Below are positions 52,232 to 61,220 of a stretch of DNA of 64,000 nucleotides, piece after piece (the first letter of the stretch is position 1; each line of letters begins with the position of its first letter). The translations under genes and the position numbers were made by a program. The stretch covers positions 62,001 through 126,000 of the forward strand of contig JADLDI010000015.1 in the NCBI GenBank assembly GCA_020846745.1, given 5' to 3'. Under the pieces are notes generated by a model that was not told where the DNA came from, did no database searches, and saw only the letters and a program-made list of their open reading frames with translations. The stretch comes from Bryobacterales bacterium (lineage in GTDB: Bacteria > Acidobacteriota > Terriglobia > Bryobacterales > Bryobacteraceae).

Positions 52232-54204
52232 AAGTGTCGACGAGTGGGCAGGGCGGAATCTTTCTCAAAGGAAAGGTTGCATTGCGGCAGGGCGGCCTTA
52301 ATGCGCTTGAGGCCGGCTTCGGAGATAAGCGTGTGATAAAGATCCAGCGTTCGGAGCGAAGGAATGGTGGCCAGCGCGTCGGCGCCCGTGTCGGTGATGT
52401 CAAGACTGTCGAGGGTGAGTTCCTCGAGGTTTGGCAAGGTCTTTAGGAGTTCGATGGACTTATCCGTGGCCTTGGTGTGGTCGATGCGGATCGAGCGTAG
52501 GGTCTTAATTTCCACTATGGCGGCAATGCCTGCATCTGTGAGGCGTGTGCGCACCAGGTAGAGACGTTCGAGGTTCGCCAAGGGCGTAAGGGCGGGCAGT
52601 CCTTTGTCGGTGAAGCGGCCGTGGCTCAAGTTGAGTTCGCGAAGCGAGGTGATGCGGGCTAACTTCGGGAGACCGGCATCGGAGATATCCACGCCACGAA
52701 GATCGAGTTTTGCCAGGCGCGTCAGGCTAGCTAGCGAGTCAAGACCGGCATCCGAAAGGTCTGTGTTACTAAGGATCAGCGATCGGATATTGGGGAGTTT
52801 GGCGATTTCGGCGGTGGCGGCATCGGCTATCGGGGCGGAGTTGAGGTCAAGTTCGGTGAGACCTGTTAGGGCGGAGATGTTTGTGCCACGGACCTGTGTG
52901 CCGGCCAGGTTGAGCTTTTCAAGCTTGGTTAGGGGTGCGAGCGTTGCCATGCCACGGTCAGACACGCCGGTGTAACTTAGGTTCAGTTCACGCAGTGCAG
53001 GCAGGACGGCGATGGTGGCCATGCCTAAGTCACTTAGTTCGGTGGCTTCGAGGTCCAGACGTTCCAGAGTGCGGAGGGACTTGAGATGTGACAGGTGTGT
53101 ATCGGTTACGGGGATGCGGGCCAGAGAGATGGAACGGATTCGGTTACCGGCGATGCGGGCATGGCCGCCTAAGCTTTCTACCCAGGCCGATATAGCGCGG
53201 GGCGAGTTGTCGCGGGGGCGCTGTTGTTTGGCGGCGAGACTGATTGCGGCGGCTTTGCTGACGAACAAGACTTTGCAGTTCGGCAGCGCCGCACTGAAGG
53301 ACTCGACACCGGTAGTGGTGACGTCGCTGTAGCGGACATCGAGCAGGCGGAGAGCGGGTAGTTGTTGGAGTTTGGCGATACCGGCGTTGCTCACGCGGCT
53401 GCGATAGATATTGAGTTCGCGAAGGTCTTTGAGGCGGCTGAGGATGTCGATGCCGGCGTCGGTGATCTGGGCGCCCAGCAGGTTGAGTCGCTTCAACTTG
53501 GTGAGGTTCGCCAAGTGGGCCACGCCGGCGTCGGTGATCTTGACGCCATAGAGATCGAGTTCTTCTAAGTCAGTGAGGTCGCGAATATTCTTTAGTCCAT
53601 CGTCGGTGATGAGGGTGCCGACCATTGTGAGGCGGCGTAGCTTCTTCATGCCGGCCAGGGATGGCATCATGGAGTCGTTTATGTTGGCGTCGTTGAGGTC
53701 GAGTTCTTCCAGGTTGACCAGTGGGGCGAGGGTTTCGGGATTCTTGATGGTCACCAAGGCAACGCGCAGGGACTTCATCTGAGTGAGTTTGGAAAGGCGC
53801 TGCAGGCCGGGTTCTTCGAGGCGGAGGTAGGCGAGGGTGGTGAGGCCGGCTTCGAACTTTATCAGGGCATTAGACTTGGCGAAGAAGTCGAACATCTCGT
53901 CGCCGTATTCGCCCTTCTTGTCGAAGGTTGGACTCCAGACACGAGAGGGGATGAAGACCTCGCGCAGATGGGGGAGGGTGCCGAGGGGAGCGAGATCTTT
54001 GGGGTTGGCGATGGTGCCGTGCATGTCGACGCCGATGACCTTGAGGTCGCCGTCGGGAAGGTCGAAGGGGTCGCTGACATAATCGGGTGCGCCTTCCACC
54101 CAGACCCGTCCGCCCTGGCGCAGAACCCATTGAGCGACGTCACGATCGGCCGCCGCTACGACGGGCGGCAAAGCTAGCGCTAGTAGTAGGAGTATTCGGA
54201 ACAT
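52228..54204 (-). CDS. Secreted leucine-rich-repeat protein made of two LRR modules
   Basis: 658 residues with signal peptide 1-19. Module 1 (about 20-330) begins with VAQWVLRQGGRVWVEG and ends with TTTGVESFSAALPNCKVLF; module 2 (about 336-658) begins with ISAWVESLGGHARIAG and ends with SEAGLKRIKAALPQCNLSF. Between are about 22 repeats of the form ITDAG-x-x-x-L-x-x-LT-x-L-x-x-L-x-L. The two modules and the next gene are three copies of one unit. Function unknown, probably protein recognition. It follows the hydrolase gene at 54213 by 8 bp, so a three-gene operon is likely. Confidence 0.82.
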   Translation of the reverse strand: MFRILLLLALALPPVVAAADRDVAQWVLRQGGRVWVEGAPDYVSDPFDLPDGDLKVIGVDMHGTIANPKDLAPLGTLPHLREVFIPSRVWSPTFDKKGEYGDEMFDFFAKSNALIKFEAGLTTLAYLRLEEPGLQRLSKLTQMKSLRVALVTIKNPETLAPLVNLEELDLNDANINDSMMPSLAGMKKLRRLTMVGTLITDDGLKNIRDLTDLEELDLYGVKITDAGVAHLANLTKLKRLNLLGAQITDAGIDILSRLKDLRELNIYRSRVSNAGIAKLQQLPALRLLDVRYSDVTTTGVESFSAALPNCKVLFVSKAAAISLAAKQQRPRDNSPRAISAWVESLGGHARIAGNRIRSISLARIPVTDTHLSHLKSLRTLERLDLEATELSDLGMATIAVLPALRELNLSYTGVSDRGMATLAPLTKLEKLNLAGTQVRGTNISALTGLTELDLNSAPIADAATAEIAKLPNIRSLILSNTDLSDAGLDSLASLTRLAKLDLRGVDISDAGLPKLARITSLRELNLSHGRFTDKGLPALTPLANLERLYLVRTRLTDAGIAAIVEIKTLRSIRIDHTKATDKSIELLKTLPNLEELTLDSLDITDTGADALATIPSLRTLDLYHTLISEAGLKRIKAALPQCNLSFEKDSALPTRRHL

Positions 54205-54212
54205 CTTGGTAA

Positions 54213-56402
54213 CTACTTCAGGATTACGTCTAAGAAGGAGTAGGCTTCGGCGCCGTCAATCTTATGCGGACCGGCAAAGCGGGCAACTCGGCCTTTGTTG
54301 GGGATCCCGAGTTGACGGTACAGGTCAGTAACGCGAGCGAGTTCGATATCAACGAACCGGCGCGGATCGATGACGACGCCGTCTCTGGAGCCGATTTCGA
54401 CCATGAAGGCGCGCGGCGCGGTGAGAGCGGCGAGATCGGAGTGGTTGAAGTTATGGAGGATATCGAAGTTGTTCATGTCGAAGGTGTCCTTATGGAAGAG
54501 GAACGACGTCCCCTGGGTGGGGTCAACCATCTTCATGTTCCAATCATTGAAATGGCCGCTGGAGATGACGACTTTGAGACGTGGCTCAGCAGGACCGGTC
54601 CAAAGCGCCATGTAGCCGCCATAGGAAAGGCCATAGTAGCCGATGCGCTGCTCGTCAACAAAGTCGAGCGTTTCCAAAAAATCGACGATGCGGCTTGCTT
54701 TCTTGATCTCGATACCGACGGGAGTTAGTCCGATTAAGTGGGCACGGCGGACCAGGGCATTGCGGCGTTCCGTGGTTTCGACAGAGATAAGTGGGGCGAA
54801 GACGACGTAGCCGCGGTGGGCGAGCGTGCGGCCGAACTTGGAATACACACTGTCGGCTCGGGCATCGTCTTCCACGCCCAAGGCGTGCTCGGGCTTGCCG
54901 CTGAAGCCGTGCTGGGTGATAACGGCGGCCCGCTTTTCGCCGGGCTTGAGGTTCTTGGGGATGAGCAGAATGCCGTAGGCGTGGACACCGTCGTAGAGGC
55001 GAACGGAGACGCGGTAACCAGTGACATCAGGCTCGTCGTAGACCTTGATGGTGCGGGCATCGAGCGGTCCAGTGGGGGCGGGATAGCGGCCAGTGGTATC
55101 CAGGTAACGTTCGTAGGCTTGGCGCTTCCACATTTCGAAGTTAGACTTAGTCCGTTGCCAAGTCTGGTCCCGATAAGCATAGGCTTCTAACGCAAGGTTG
55201 CGGAAACGTGCCTGCCACTGGGAGAACTGGGCGTTAGAGACGCTGTAGAACAGTTCGGGGTCGTAGGGCGGCTGGGGTGGGGAGATCATCCACTGAACGT
55301 CGGGATGGAGGACTTCGTCAAAGCGCTCGATGGCGGCTGTTGAGGGGCCGTGCTGCTGGTCGCGCTCGCCGATGTAACGGATCGCATTCGGGGCATCAGC
55401 CTTACGGAAGTACTGCTGGGCGCGTTCGAACTCGGGTTTGACGTTTTCGCCGCCACGGTCGATGACTAACGCACGCGGGGTGACCATCGCGGCAACTTCA
55501 GCGTCCCCGAAGCGTTCCATATGCTTCCAGATGATGCGGTCTTCCGGTTCCTCGTACGCACGCTCGCGCTGGTTGAAGTAGTTGGCGACCAGGGTAGCCT
55601 TGATGCGCGGATCGAGCGCGGCGGCATAAAGCGCAGTTAGCCCACCCTGCCCTGAGCCCACGACGCCGATGCGAGCGGTATCGACCTTGTCTAACTCAGA
55701 AAGGAAGTCGATGGCTGACGAAACCTGCTGGACCTCAGCGCCGATTAAGTGGCGGCCCACCTGATAGCCGAGGCGAACCAACCAGTCGCGATCTTCGGCC
55801 CATGGCTGACTGAAGGTACGGCGCTGGGTGAAGAACGGGACGAAGACGATGTAGCCGTTAACAGCAAGACTGCGGGCGTACTGCTCGCGCTGGGGGATAC
55901 GCTGACTTAGACCGGCGATGTCGCCCGCGGATAAGTGAGCGTCGGGTATGGCGACAACGGCAGGATGCTTGCCGGGCCGCTTGGACTCAAGCAGCAGACC
56001 GTACTCAGTGACAGCGGGTCCGGAAGTCGCCGGCGAGTTACCGAGGCGTAGGACCGGCCACTGGACGAGCGAGAAGGTGAAGGCCGGTGTTTCCGCCAAC
56101 TGCTTGCGTTGGGGAACGGGGTCTAGGAACTTATCGACAGCACCGATCAAACGGCGGAACTCGGCACGGTTGGATTCAACGGACGCGGCGCCCTGCCAGA
56201 ATTTACCGCGCCGGCGAGCGGCATCGTCGATCCGGGCTTCGAAGTACTGCAGCAACTCATCGTGCTGCTCTTTGATGATGTCTGCGGGAAAGTCCCAACG
56301 AGCGGTGCCTGGGAGCACGGGCGGGGGTTGCGCTATCAGGTGAGACAGCACGAGCACGCCCGTGCCGAGCAGGCGAACTAACTGGCGGGTAAGAGACGGC
56401 AC
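54213..56402 (-). CDS. Secreted double alpha/beta hydrolase (acetyl-xylan-esterase/dienelactone-hydrolase-like), first domain probably inactive
   Basis: 729 residues with signal peptide about 1-25 and a GTG start preceded by GGGAGG. Domain 1 (about 110-370) has the elbow GSGQGG (249-254), in which the nucleophile position is Gly where the family has Ser (GGSQGG in acetyl xylan esterases), so it is probably catalytically dead. Domain 2 (about 450-729) has an intact GLSYGG (591-596, Ser593), an acid in GSRDGVV and a His in GPHKIDG. A linker of about 80 residues separates them. Likely deacylates a plant polymer or similar ester; the dead domain may bind substrate. First gene of the operon with the LRR proteins. 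Confidence 0.83.
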   Translation of the reverse strand: MPSLTRQLVRLLGTGVLVLSHLIAQPPPVLPGTARWDFPADIIKEQHDELLQYFEARIDDAARRRGKFWQGAASVESNRAEFRRLIGAVDKFLDPVPQRKQLAETPAFTFSLVQWPVLRLGNSPATSGPAVTEYGLLLESKRPGKHPAVVAIPDAHLSAGDIAGLSQRIPQREQYARSLAVNGYIVFVPFFTQRRTFSQPWAEDRDWLVRLGYQVGRHLIGAEVQQVSSAIDFLSELDKVDTARIGVVGSGQGGLTALYAAALDPRIKATLVANYFNQRERAYEEPEDRIIWKHMERFGDAEVAAMVTPRALVIDRGGENVKPEFERAQQYFRKADAPNAIRYIGERDQQHGPSTAAIERFDEVLHPDVQWMISPPQPPYDPELFYSVSNAQFSQWQARFRNLALEAYAYRDQTWQRTKSNFEMWKRQAYERYLDTTGRYPAPTGPLDARTIKVYDEPDVTGYRVSVRLYDGVHAYGILLIPKNLKPGEKRAAVITQHGFSGKPEHALGVEDDARADSVYSKFGRTLAHRGYVVFAPLISVETTERRNALVRRAHLIGLTPVGIEIKKASRIVDFLETLDFVDEQRIGYYGLSYGGYMALWTGPAEPRLKVVISSGHFNDWNMKMVDPTQGTSFLFHKDTFDMNNFDILHNFNHSDLAALTAPRAFMVEIGSRDGVVIDPRRFVDIELARVTDLYRQLGIPNKGRVARFAGPHKIDGAEAYSFLDVILK

Positions 56403-56427
56403 ACGCCTCCCGTGAATAAGTAATTAC

Positions 56428-58011
56428 CTAGGCCTTACGGGTAGCGGTGAACTTAGCCTGACCGTATTCGCCCAGGTCCACTGTACCGCTCATCTTATTG
56501 CCTTCAACCGTTCCCTTGTAGGTATAGTGCAGCGTCTGGCCTTCAATTCTACCCGAACTGTTGAACTGCACTTTGTCACCATCAATGTGGCCCTTAACCG
56601 CACCCTTGACGAGACGGCCGGAGTACTGGCCGGTCAGGTTGTTGCCTTTAGGATCGAGATAGAAGGTATGCCGTGCATGGCCAACCGTGAAATCGAGCCG
56701 CGCCTCCCACATACCGGACACATCGCTGGCCGGCGCCGCGTACTGCATCTTGGGCCGCGCACCGGGAGCTTTGCTGAGGATCTCGTGAATCCGCTCAGCC
56801 ACCACCTTATATTCACCGGGCCAGAGCGCAGCGGGACGGAGTAACATCTGGGACGCATCATTGGATTCAGCAAGACCCGCGTGGGTCATGATGCGGGGCT
56901 CGCCTTCGAGCAGCGCCTTACCGACTTCGCCTGCGCTGATGCCGATCTTAGACGGATCCCACATGATCATCATGGTGGGGTAATAGGCCTTGTCCTTGGG
57001 TTCGATGATTCGGCTGGTGACGCCGTTCACCTTACCGACCGTTTCTCCGATGTGGCGGAACCAAGCGCGCCATTCGTTATCTTCGGCGTCGCGATTGCGC
57101 TTGCCGGTACGGAGAAGTTCGACGGCTTTGACCATGCCGGCGACTTCTTCCTTGCTGACCTTCATGGCGCGGGCGAAGGCATGGTGGGGAGCGCTGTTGG
57201 CGAAGGCGGCAGCAATGAGGTCTTTACGGCCGACGAGCATCCCGGCAGTTTGTGGTCCACGGATGATCTTGCCGCCGGAATAAGCGACGAGGTCGACTCC
57301 CCGGGAGATGTAAGGATTCGGGACGAGCGGCAGGCGGTCGGCCACGTCCATTACAACGGGCACACCATGCTTGTGGGCCATGGCGACGTACTGTTCGAGA
57401 GTGAAGGGATTGCCATCATTGGCGAGATTGATTTGGCCGGTGGCCATCGCGGTCCGCTTGCCAAATGCCTCTTCGAGATCTTTGAGCGTATCTACTTCGA
57501 TCATCTTGACGCCCGTTGAACGGACAGCGTGATCGTAGACACTGCGCGACCAGCGGGGGACCACGACTTCGCCCTTGATTCCGGTGGTGTCGGGCAACTG
57601 CTGCATTTTCTCGGGGTCGCCGCCGGCAACGCACGCGAGGGTGGCGCAAGTCATGGCGCCGGCCGCGCCTGAGCTGACCATAGCGGCTTCGACTTCGAGC
57701 AGTTCAGCGATGCGTTTGCCCGCGCCCTCCATTAACTCGTCGAGATTCACGGGGTAGAACGCGGCATTGCTCATCGCCTCAATCACCTCTGGCAGCATGG
57801 CAGAGCCGCCGTTGATGGTGTAGGTGGACGTGCAATTGATAAACGGTTTCACGCCGAAGGCGGAATAGACGTCGGGACCACCGCCACGAACCGGGAGGCG
57901 CGCAGCACCGGCAACACCACCGCCGACAAAGCCGGCAGCGCCAGCAAAGGCAGTGGCACGAAATATGTCGCGACGGTTGAGGTCGGATTTGGCGGATCGA
58001 TTCTTCTTCAT
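56428..58011 (-). CDS. Tat-exported SelA/DgaE-like PLP enzyme fused to a small C-terminal beta-barrel domain
   Basis: 527 residues from the ATG at 58011 (AGGAG 11 bp upstream; a longer frame to 58167 is unlikely). The signal is RRDIFRATAFAGAAGFVGGG, twin-arginine type. The PLP domain is of the selenocysteine-synthase/D-glucosaminate-6-phosphate ammonia-lyase type (VEAAMVSSGAAGAMTCAT, VPVVMDVADRLPLV, and the Schiff-base Lys248 in YSGGKIIRGPQTAGML). The last 99 residues (429-527, SGMWEARLDFTVGHARHTFYL, GNNLTGQYSG, GTVEGNKMSGTVDLG) are a lipocalin-like barrel often attached to exported amidohydrolases in this lineage. Substrate unknown; carbon-nitrogen lyase or racemase chemistry is plausible. 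Confidence 0.82.
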   Translation of the reverse strand: MKKNRSAKSDLNRRDIFRATAFAGAAGFVGGGVAGAARLPVRGGGPDVYSAFGVKPFINCTSTYTINGGSAMLPEVIEAMSNAAFYPVNLDELMEGAGKRIAELLEVEAAMVSSGAAGAMTCATLACVAGGDPEKMQQLPDTTGIKGEVVVPRWSRSVYDHAVRSTGVKMIEVDTLKDLEEAFGKRTAMATGQINLANDGNPFTLEQYVAMAHKHGVPVVMDVADRLPLVPNPYISRGVDLVAYSGGKIIRGPQTAGMLVGRKDLIAAAFANSAPHHAFARAMKVSKEEVAGMVKAVELLRTGKRNRDAEDNEWRAWFRHIGETVGKVNGVTSRIIEPKDKAYYPTMMIMWDPSKIGISAGEVGKALLEGEPRIMTHAGLAESNDASQMLLRPAALWPGEYKVVAERIHEILSKAPGARPKMQYAAPASDVSGMWEARLDFTVGHARHTFYLDPKGNNLTGQYSGRLVKGAVKGHIDGDKVQFNSSGRIEGQTLHYTYKGTVEGNKMSGTVDLGEYGQAKFTATRKA

Positions 58012-58229
58012 GACTTTAGAGGCTCCTGGTGGCAAATCGCTGAGCGTTTCGGGGCGCGGACCGTTCATCATCGTATCACGCGTGCATACAGCCTGGGGGT
58101 GCACGCCTAAGCGATAATCGCCGGGGTCGGGAACGCGAAAGCTCAACAACTTTTCTACGATGCGCATGGGGGAAGCACGGGTTCTACTTGGATTGGCGTA
58201 GCGAGTCCGGTGGAAGGTCCCGCCCGGGT

Positions 58230-58235
58230 TACAAT
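58230..58235 (+). promoter_or_regulatory. -10 element of the DtxR-type regulator gene
   Basis: TACAAT ends 10 bp before the GTG at 58246; no clear -35 and no ribosome binding site, suggesting a nearly leaderless mRNA. Confidence 0.4.
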
Positions 58236-58245
58236 TTCCTTAGCG

Positions 58246-58932
58246 GTGGCAGCAAATTCTAAGATCACCATCTCCAAGGAGAACTACCTCAAAGCCATCG
58301 CGGAGGCTGAAGCGGAAGGCGAACCGGTTATCGCCGCTACGGTCTCGCGGTGGTTGAATGTTTCTGCGCCCGCAGTCACGATGGCCATCCGCCGCCTCAA
58401 GCGTGACAGCTACATTACGGTGGACGGCAAAGGTAATATCTTCCTCACCGCCGAAGGGAGGCGCATCGCGGACCGTATCCTCCAGCGCCACCATCTGATT
58501 GAACGCATGCTGGTGGAGATCTTCGGAATGGAGTGGTATAAGGTGCACGAGGAGGCTGAGCGGTTGGAACATGCCGTCTCGGAGGATTTCGAGCAACTGC
58601 TGGTGCGCAAGCTGCCTCCGGGGCTGTTGTGTCCGCATGGGAACGATGTGGAAGTGACATCGCCATTACGCCGGCGCGAGTTGGGTTGGATCCCGCTCGC
58701 TGAAGTGGAACGATCGACCGTTGTGCGGGTGAAGAGCGTGTACGAACGAGACCGCGAGCTGCTGGAATATCTCGATGGGTTGAACGTCCAACCCGGCGCG
58801 CAACTGGAAGTGCTGCAGCGCAACTACGACGACACCATCACCTTTGAAGTCGCGGGCCGGAAAGAGCAGCTAGGCGTGTCCGTGGCTGCGCGGGTCTGGG
58901 TGCAAGTGGAACCGGTACTCGCCAGGCGATAA
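58246..58932 (+). CDS. DtxR/MntR-family metal-dependent regulator with FeoA-like domain
   Basis: 228 residues from the GTG at 58246; a GTG at 58210 in frame would add 12 residues but lies upstream of the -10. N-terminal winged helix (ISKENYLKAIAEAEAEGEPV, RWLNVSAPAVTMAIRRL), then the dimerisation and metal-binding helices, with HHLIERMLVEIFGMEWYKVHEEAERLEHAVS carrying the His/Glu/His ligands. The C-terminal SH3/FeoA-like domain follows (about 150-228, ADVQPGAQL-like NVQPGAQLEVLQRN). Fe or Mn homeostasis is the usual role; no transporter gene is adjacent, so its targets are elsewhere. Confidence 0.9.
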   Translation: MAANSKITISKENYLKAIAEAEAEGEPVIAATVSRWLNVSAPAVTMAIRRLKRDSYITVDGKGNIFLTAEGRRIADRILQRHHLIERMLVEIFGMEWYKVHEEAERLEHAVSEDFEQLLVRKLPPGLLCPHGNDVEVTSPLRRRELGWIPLAEVERSTVVRVKSVYERDRELLEYLDGLNVQPGAQLEVLQRNYDDTITFEVAGRKEQLGVSVAARVWVQVEPVLARR

Positions 58933-59018
58933 GCGACATATCCTGGACCCCATCCTTGCTGGACAAATCCGGACTACCTCCGCTGAAGCAGCTAAGCTTC
59001 TGGTGGCTCGAAAACATT

Positions 59019-59046
59019 GTTGGTGGAACCGGGTTGGTGGAACCGG
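59019..59046 (+). repeat. 14-bp tandem direct repeat
   Basis: GTTGGTGGAACCGG occurs twice without spacer (59019-59032, 59033-59046) in the gap between the two regulator genes. A small hairpin, CGGCA-TTTT-TGCCG, follows at 59064-59077. No function is evident. Confidence 0.85.
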
Positions 59047-59121
59047 CGGGCCTGTGCGAATTGCGGCATTTTTGCCGTGAGCGGAGATCACGCTTGAGGT
59101 CAGTTTCGATATTTCATAAAA

Positions 59122-59131
59122 TTCATATGAA
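59122..59131 (+). promoter_or_regulatory. Candidate operator palindrome of the ArsR-type gene
   Basis: TTCATATGAA is a perfect 10-bp palindrome 5 bp before the ATG, in an AT-rich patch that also contains TTTCATAAAA. ArsR proteins bind imperfect AT-rich dyads overlapping their own promoter, so autoregulation is likely. Confidence 0.45.
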
Positions 59132-59136
59132 GTAAT

Positions 59137-59496
59137 ATGCCAGCACGTGCAGCCGTTTCGAAGGAGCTCGCTGATCTGTTCGGTGTGCTCTCCAACCCCC
59201 ACCGGGTCCGTATCCTCCAAGAACTGAGGGCGGGCGAAATCGATGTCAATGGTCTACAAACGGCCATGGGCATCTCTCACTCCGGCGTTTCTCAACACCT
59301 TTCTGTGCTTCGTGCGCATCGCTTAGTCGCTGAACGCCGGGATGGGCGGCACGTGTTCTATCACCTTCCCCAACCTTCTCTAGCAGAGTGGATACTGGAG
59401 GGTTTACGCTTCATTGAGGGCGAGATTGCCCTCAGCGCCGAGATGCGGTCGGCTGTCGAGCAGGCCCGGCAGCTTTGGAGCAACACCGAGAAATAA
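59137..59496 (+). CDS. ArsR/SmtB-family transcriptional regulator
   Basis: 119 residues. A single winged-helix domain: ADLFGVLSNPHRVRILQEL, then the recognition helix region MGISHSGVSQHLSVLRAHRLV and wing ERRDGRHVFYHL. There is no CxC-type metal site near helix 3 and no Cys at all, so metal sensing of the classic ArsR type is unlikely; it may respond to another signal or act constitutively. The AT-rich operator-like region directly before the ATG suggests autoregulation. It converges with the membrane protein gene ending at 59580. Confidence 0.9.
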   Translation: MPARAAVSKELADLFGVLSNPHRVRILQELRAGEIDVNGLQTAMGISHSGVSQHLSVLRAHRLVAERRDGRHVFYHLPQPSLAEWILEGLRFIEGEIALSAEMRSAVEQARQLWSNTEK

Positions 59497-59579
59497 GCCG
59501 GCTGGCAACCGTTTGCCTAGCCGCAGCTCTTCGCGGTTGCCGAACGAGAACCGCTTACCTTGCCCAATCCGGCCGAGGC

Positions 59580-61220
59580 TTACCAGGTGCGGTATACCAC
59601 GTAACGTGAGTTCTCGTGGATGGGCTCGCGATCCCTTACGCGGTGCGCCTGCTTCAGCACAACATAGTCGATTCCGTAACCGCGTAGCCCGTTCAGTTTG
59701 GCGGGATCGTACACTTCGCCCGCCGTTTTGTTCCAGCGCTCCCACCACTGGTAGCCGAACTCACGGAGCAGGTTCACCTGGCCGCCGCCTTTCCAGTCGA
59801 CATACAGCGGCCGGAGCGCGTAAACGCGAAAAAGTCCGGGGAACAATTCGCGGCCCGCGTCCGGGAACAGGAACAGGTCATCTTTTTTCGTATTCGTCTG
59901 AGCCCAGTCCGCTAACTCGTGTATCTCAGGGTGGTGCAATGGCGGGTAATTCCGGACCTTACCCACCTCAGGGATGAGATAGAACGGGAAGGCGAGCACA
60001 GCCGCCCAGGCCACGCGCGACGCTGCCGGTTTCAAGAACTCCCAACGAGCGGCGGCGTAGGCGATTGCCGCGAGGACCACAGCGACGAGGAAGCGGGTGC
60101 GTTGTTCGTATTCGCGAACGTCGGGAAACAGGAGTTGGAGGACATCGGCCTGTTGGGGAATGCAGAACACCAGCACCAGCCAGGCAAAGGCTTCCGCCCA
60201 GCGACCTTCCTTGGCGGCATAGATTCCGGCGGTGGCGCCGAGGGTTATAGCGACGAACGAAACCCATAATACGGCGCGCGCCGGTTGGAACTGCGGAATG
60301 AAGGCCCACTTGGCGCCTTCAAGCAGAGCATAGGATGCAGCCACGGCGAGCACGCCGTATATGGGCAGCCCCAAGAAGAAGAGCTTGAGCGGTTCCGGAA
60401 CGCGGGCGCGCAGGCGCCAGAGCGCGACGAGGCAGACGGGGAGCAGAAACTCGTAATGACGGATGAACTGGACGGGCCAGAGGGACACCCAGTTGTAAGC
60501 ACCGCGCAGCCGCTGCATCGCTTCGAGCGTGGGGTCGATATGGGTGAAGAATCGCTGGGGTTCGCTTTCGCCGGGTTGAAATTGCGAGAAGACCCAACCG
60601 AGGAACATGGCGGTAACGATCGGGAGCCATGGGCGAAAGTTGCGGCGCCAGACAGTGTAGAGGGTCAACATCGCCAGGAATGGGACGATGGATGGCGGAT
60701 GGTACAGATAGGCGACACCACACGCAACGCCGGCCCAGAGAAAGCGGCGATGAGCGAGCAGGCCGATACCGAGAACGATGAGCGGGATGGCGTAGCCGCG
60801 CGGGACAGGTTCGTATTCAAGCGTCAGGACAGCGGGTCCGTTGACGGTGGCGCCAAGTCCAAAGATGGAGGCAAGCAGCAGCGCCATGCGCCACGACAAT
60901 CCGAGTGACGTTCCGATGAGGTACATCCCAACCAGTCCACAGAATCGGTAAACCATCTGCTGCGCATGCAGCGCAACCTGAAACGGCTGCCCCGTCACTC
61001 GGCGGAACAGCAAGGCCATCTCGTCGTAAATGGTGTAGGAAACGTGCGGACGCGTCGCGACAGGGTCCTTCCCAAACACGGAGTGGTCCCAGAGCCGCTC
61101 GAGGATCGGGATGTAAATCTGAGTATCGGACTGAAGAAAAGTATGCCCGGGGAAAAAGAAGAATCCACCCAGAGTGAGCAGCGCAAGGACGGCCACGAGG
61201 CCGGCCGTTTTCAAGGTCAT
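59580..61220 (-). CDS. Multi-pass membrane protein, GT-C glycosyltransferase-like or DUF6798-like
   Basis: 546 residues from the ATG at 61220, which overlaps the TPR gene stop in ATGA. About twelve hydrophobic helices; the first periplasmic loop (about 40-85) contains SDTQIYIPILERLWDHSVF, with an Asp at the position of the GT-C catalytic aspartate. A C-terminal soluble part of about 110 residues (KDDLFLFPDAGRELF, LRPLYVDWKGGGQVNLLRE, GIDYVVLKQ) resembles that of uncharacterised polyprenyl-phosphate sugar transferase-like membrane proteins. Function is not assigned; transfer of sugar across the membrane is one possibility. Last gene of the VOC-MFS-TPR operon. Confidence 0.65.
   Translation of the reverse strand: MTLKTAGLVAVLALLTLGGFFFFPGHTFLQSDTQIYIPILERLWDHSVFGKDPVATRPHVSYTIYDEMALLFRRVTGQPFQVALHAQQMVYRFCGLVGMYLIGTSLGLSWRMALLLASIFGLGATVNGPAVLTLEYEPVPRGYAIPLIVLGIGLLAHRRFLWAGVACGVAYLYHPPSIVPFLAMLTLYTVWRRNFRPWLPIVTAMFLGWVFSQFQPGESEPQRFFTHIDPTLEAMQRLRGAYNWVSLWPVQFIRHYEFLLPVCLVALWRLRARVPEPLKLFFLGLPIYGVLAVAASYALLEGAKWAFIPQFQPARAVLWVSFVAITLGATAGIYAAKEGRWAEAFAWLVLVFCIPQQADVLQLLFPDVREYEQRTRFLVAVVLAAIAYAAARWEFLKPAASRVAWAAVLAFPFYLIPEVGKVRNYPPLHHPEIHELADWAQTNTKKDDLFLFPDAGRELFPGLFRVYALRPLYVDWKGGGQVNLLREFGYQWWERWNKTAGEVYDPAKLNGLRGYGIDYVVLKQAHRVRDREPIHENSRYVVYRTW

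Noticed and set aside
52228-54204. Possible CRISPR or simple DNA repeat array
   Set aside because: The periodicity is at protein level (leucine-rich repeats) with diverged DNA; no identical repeats with spacers.
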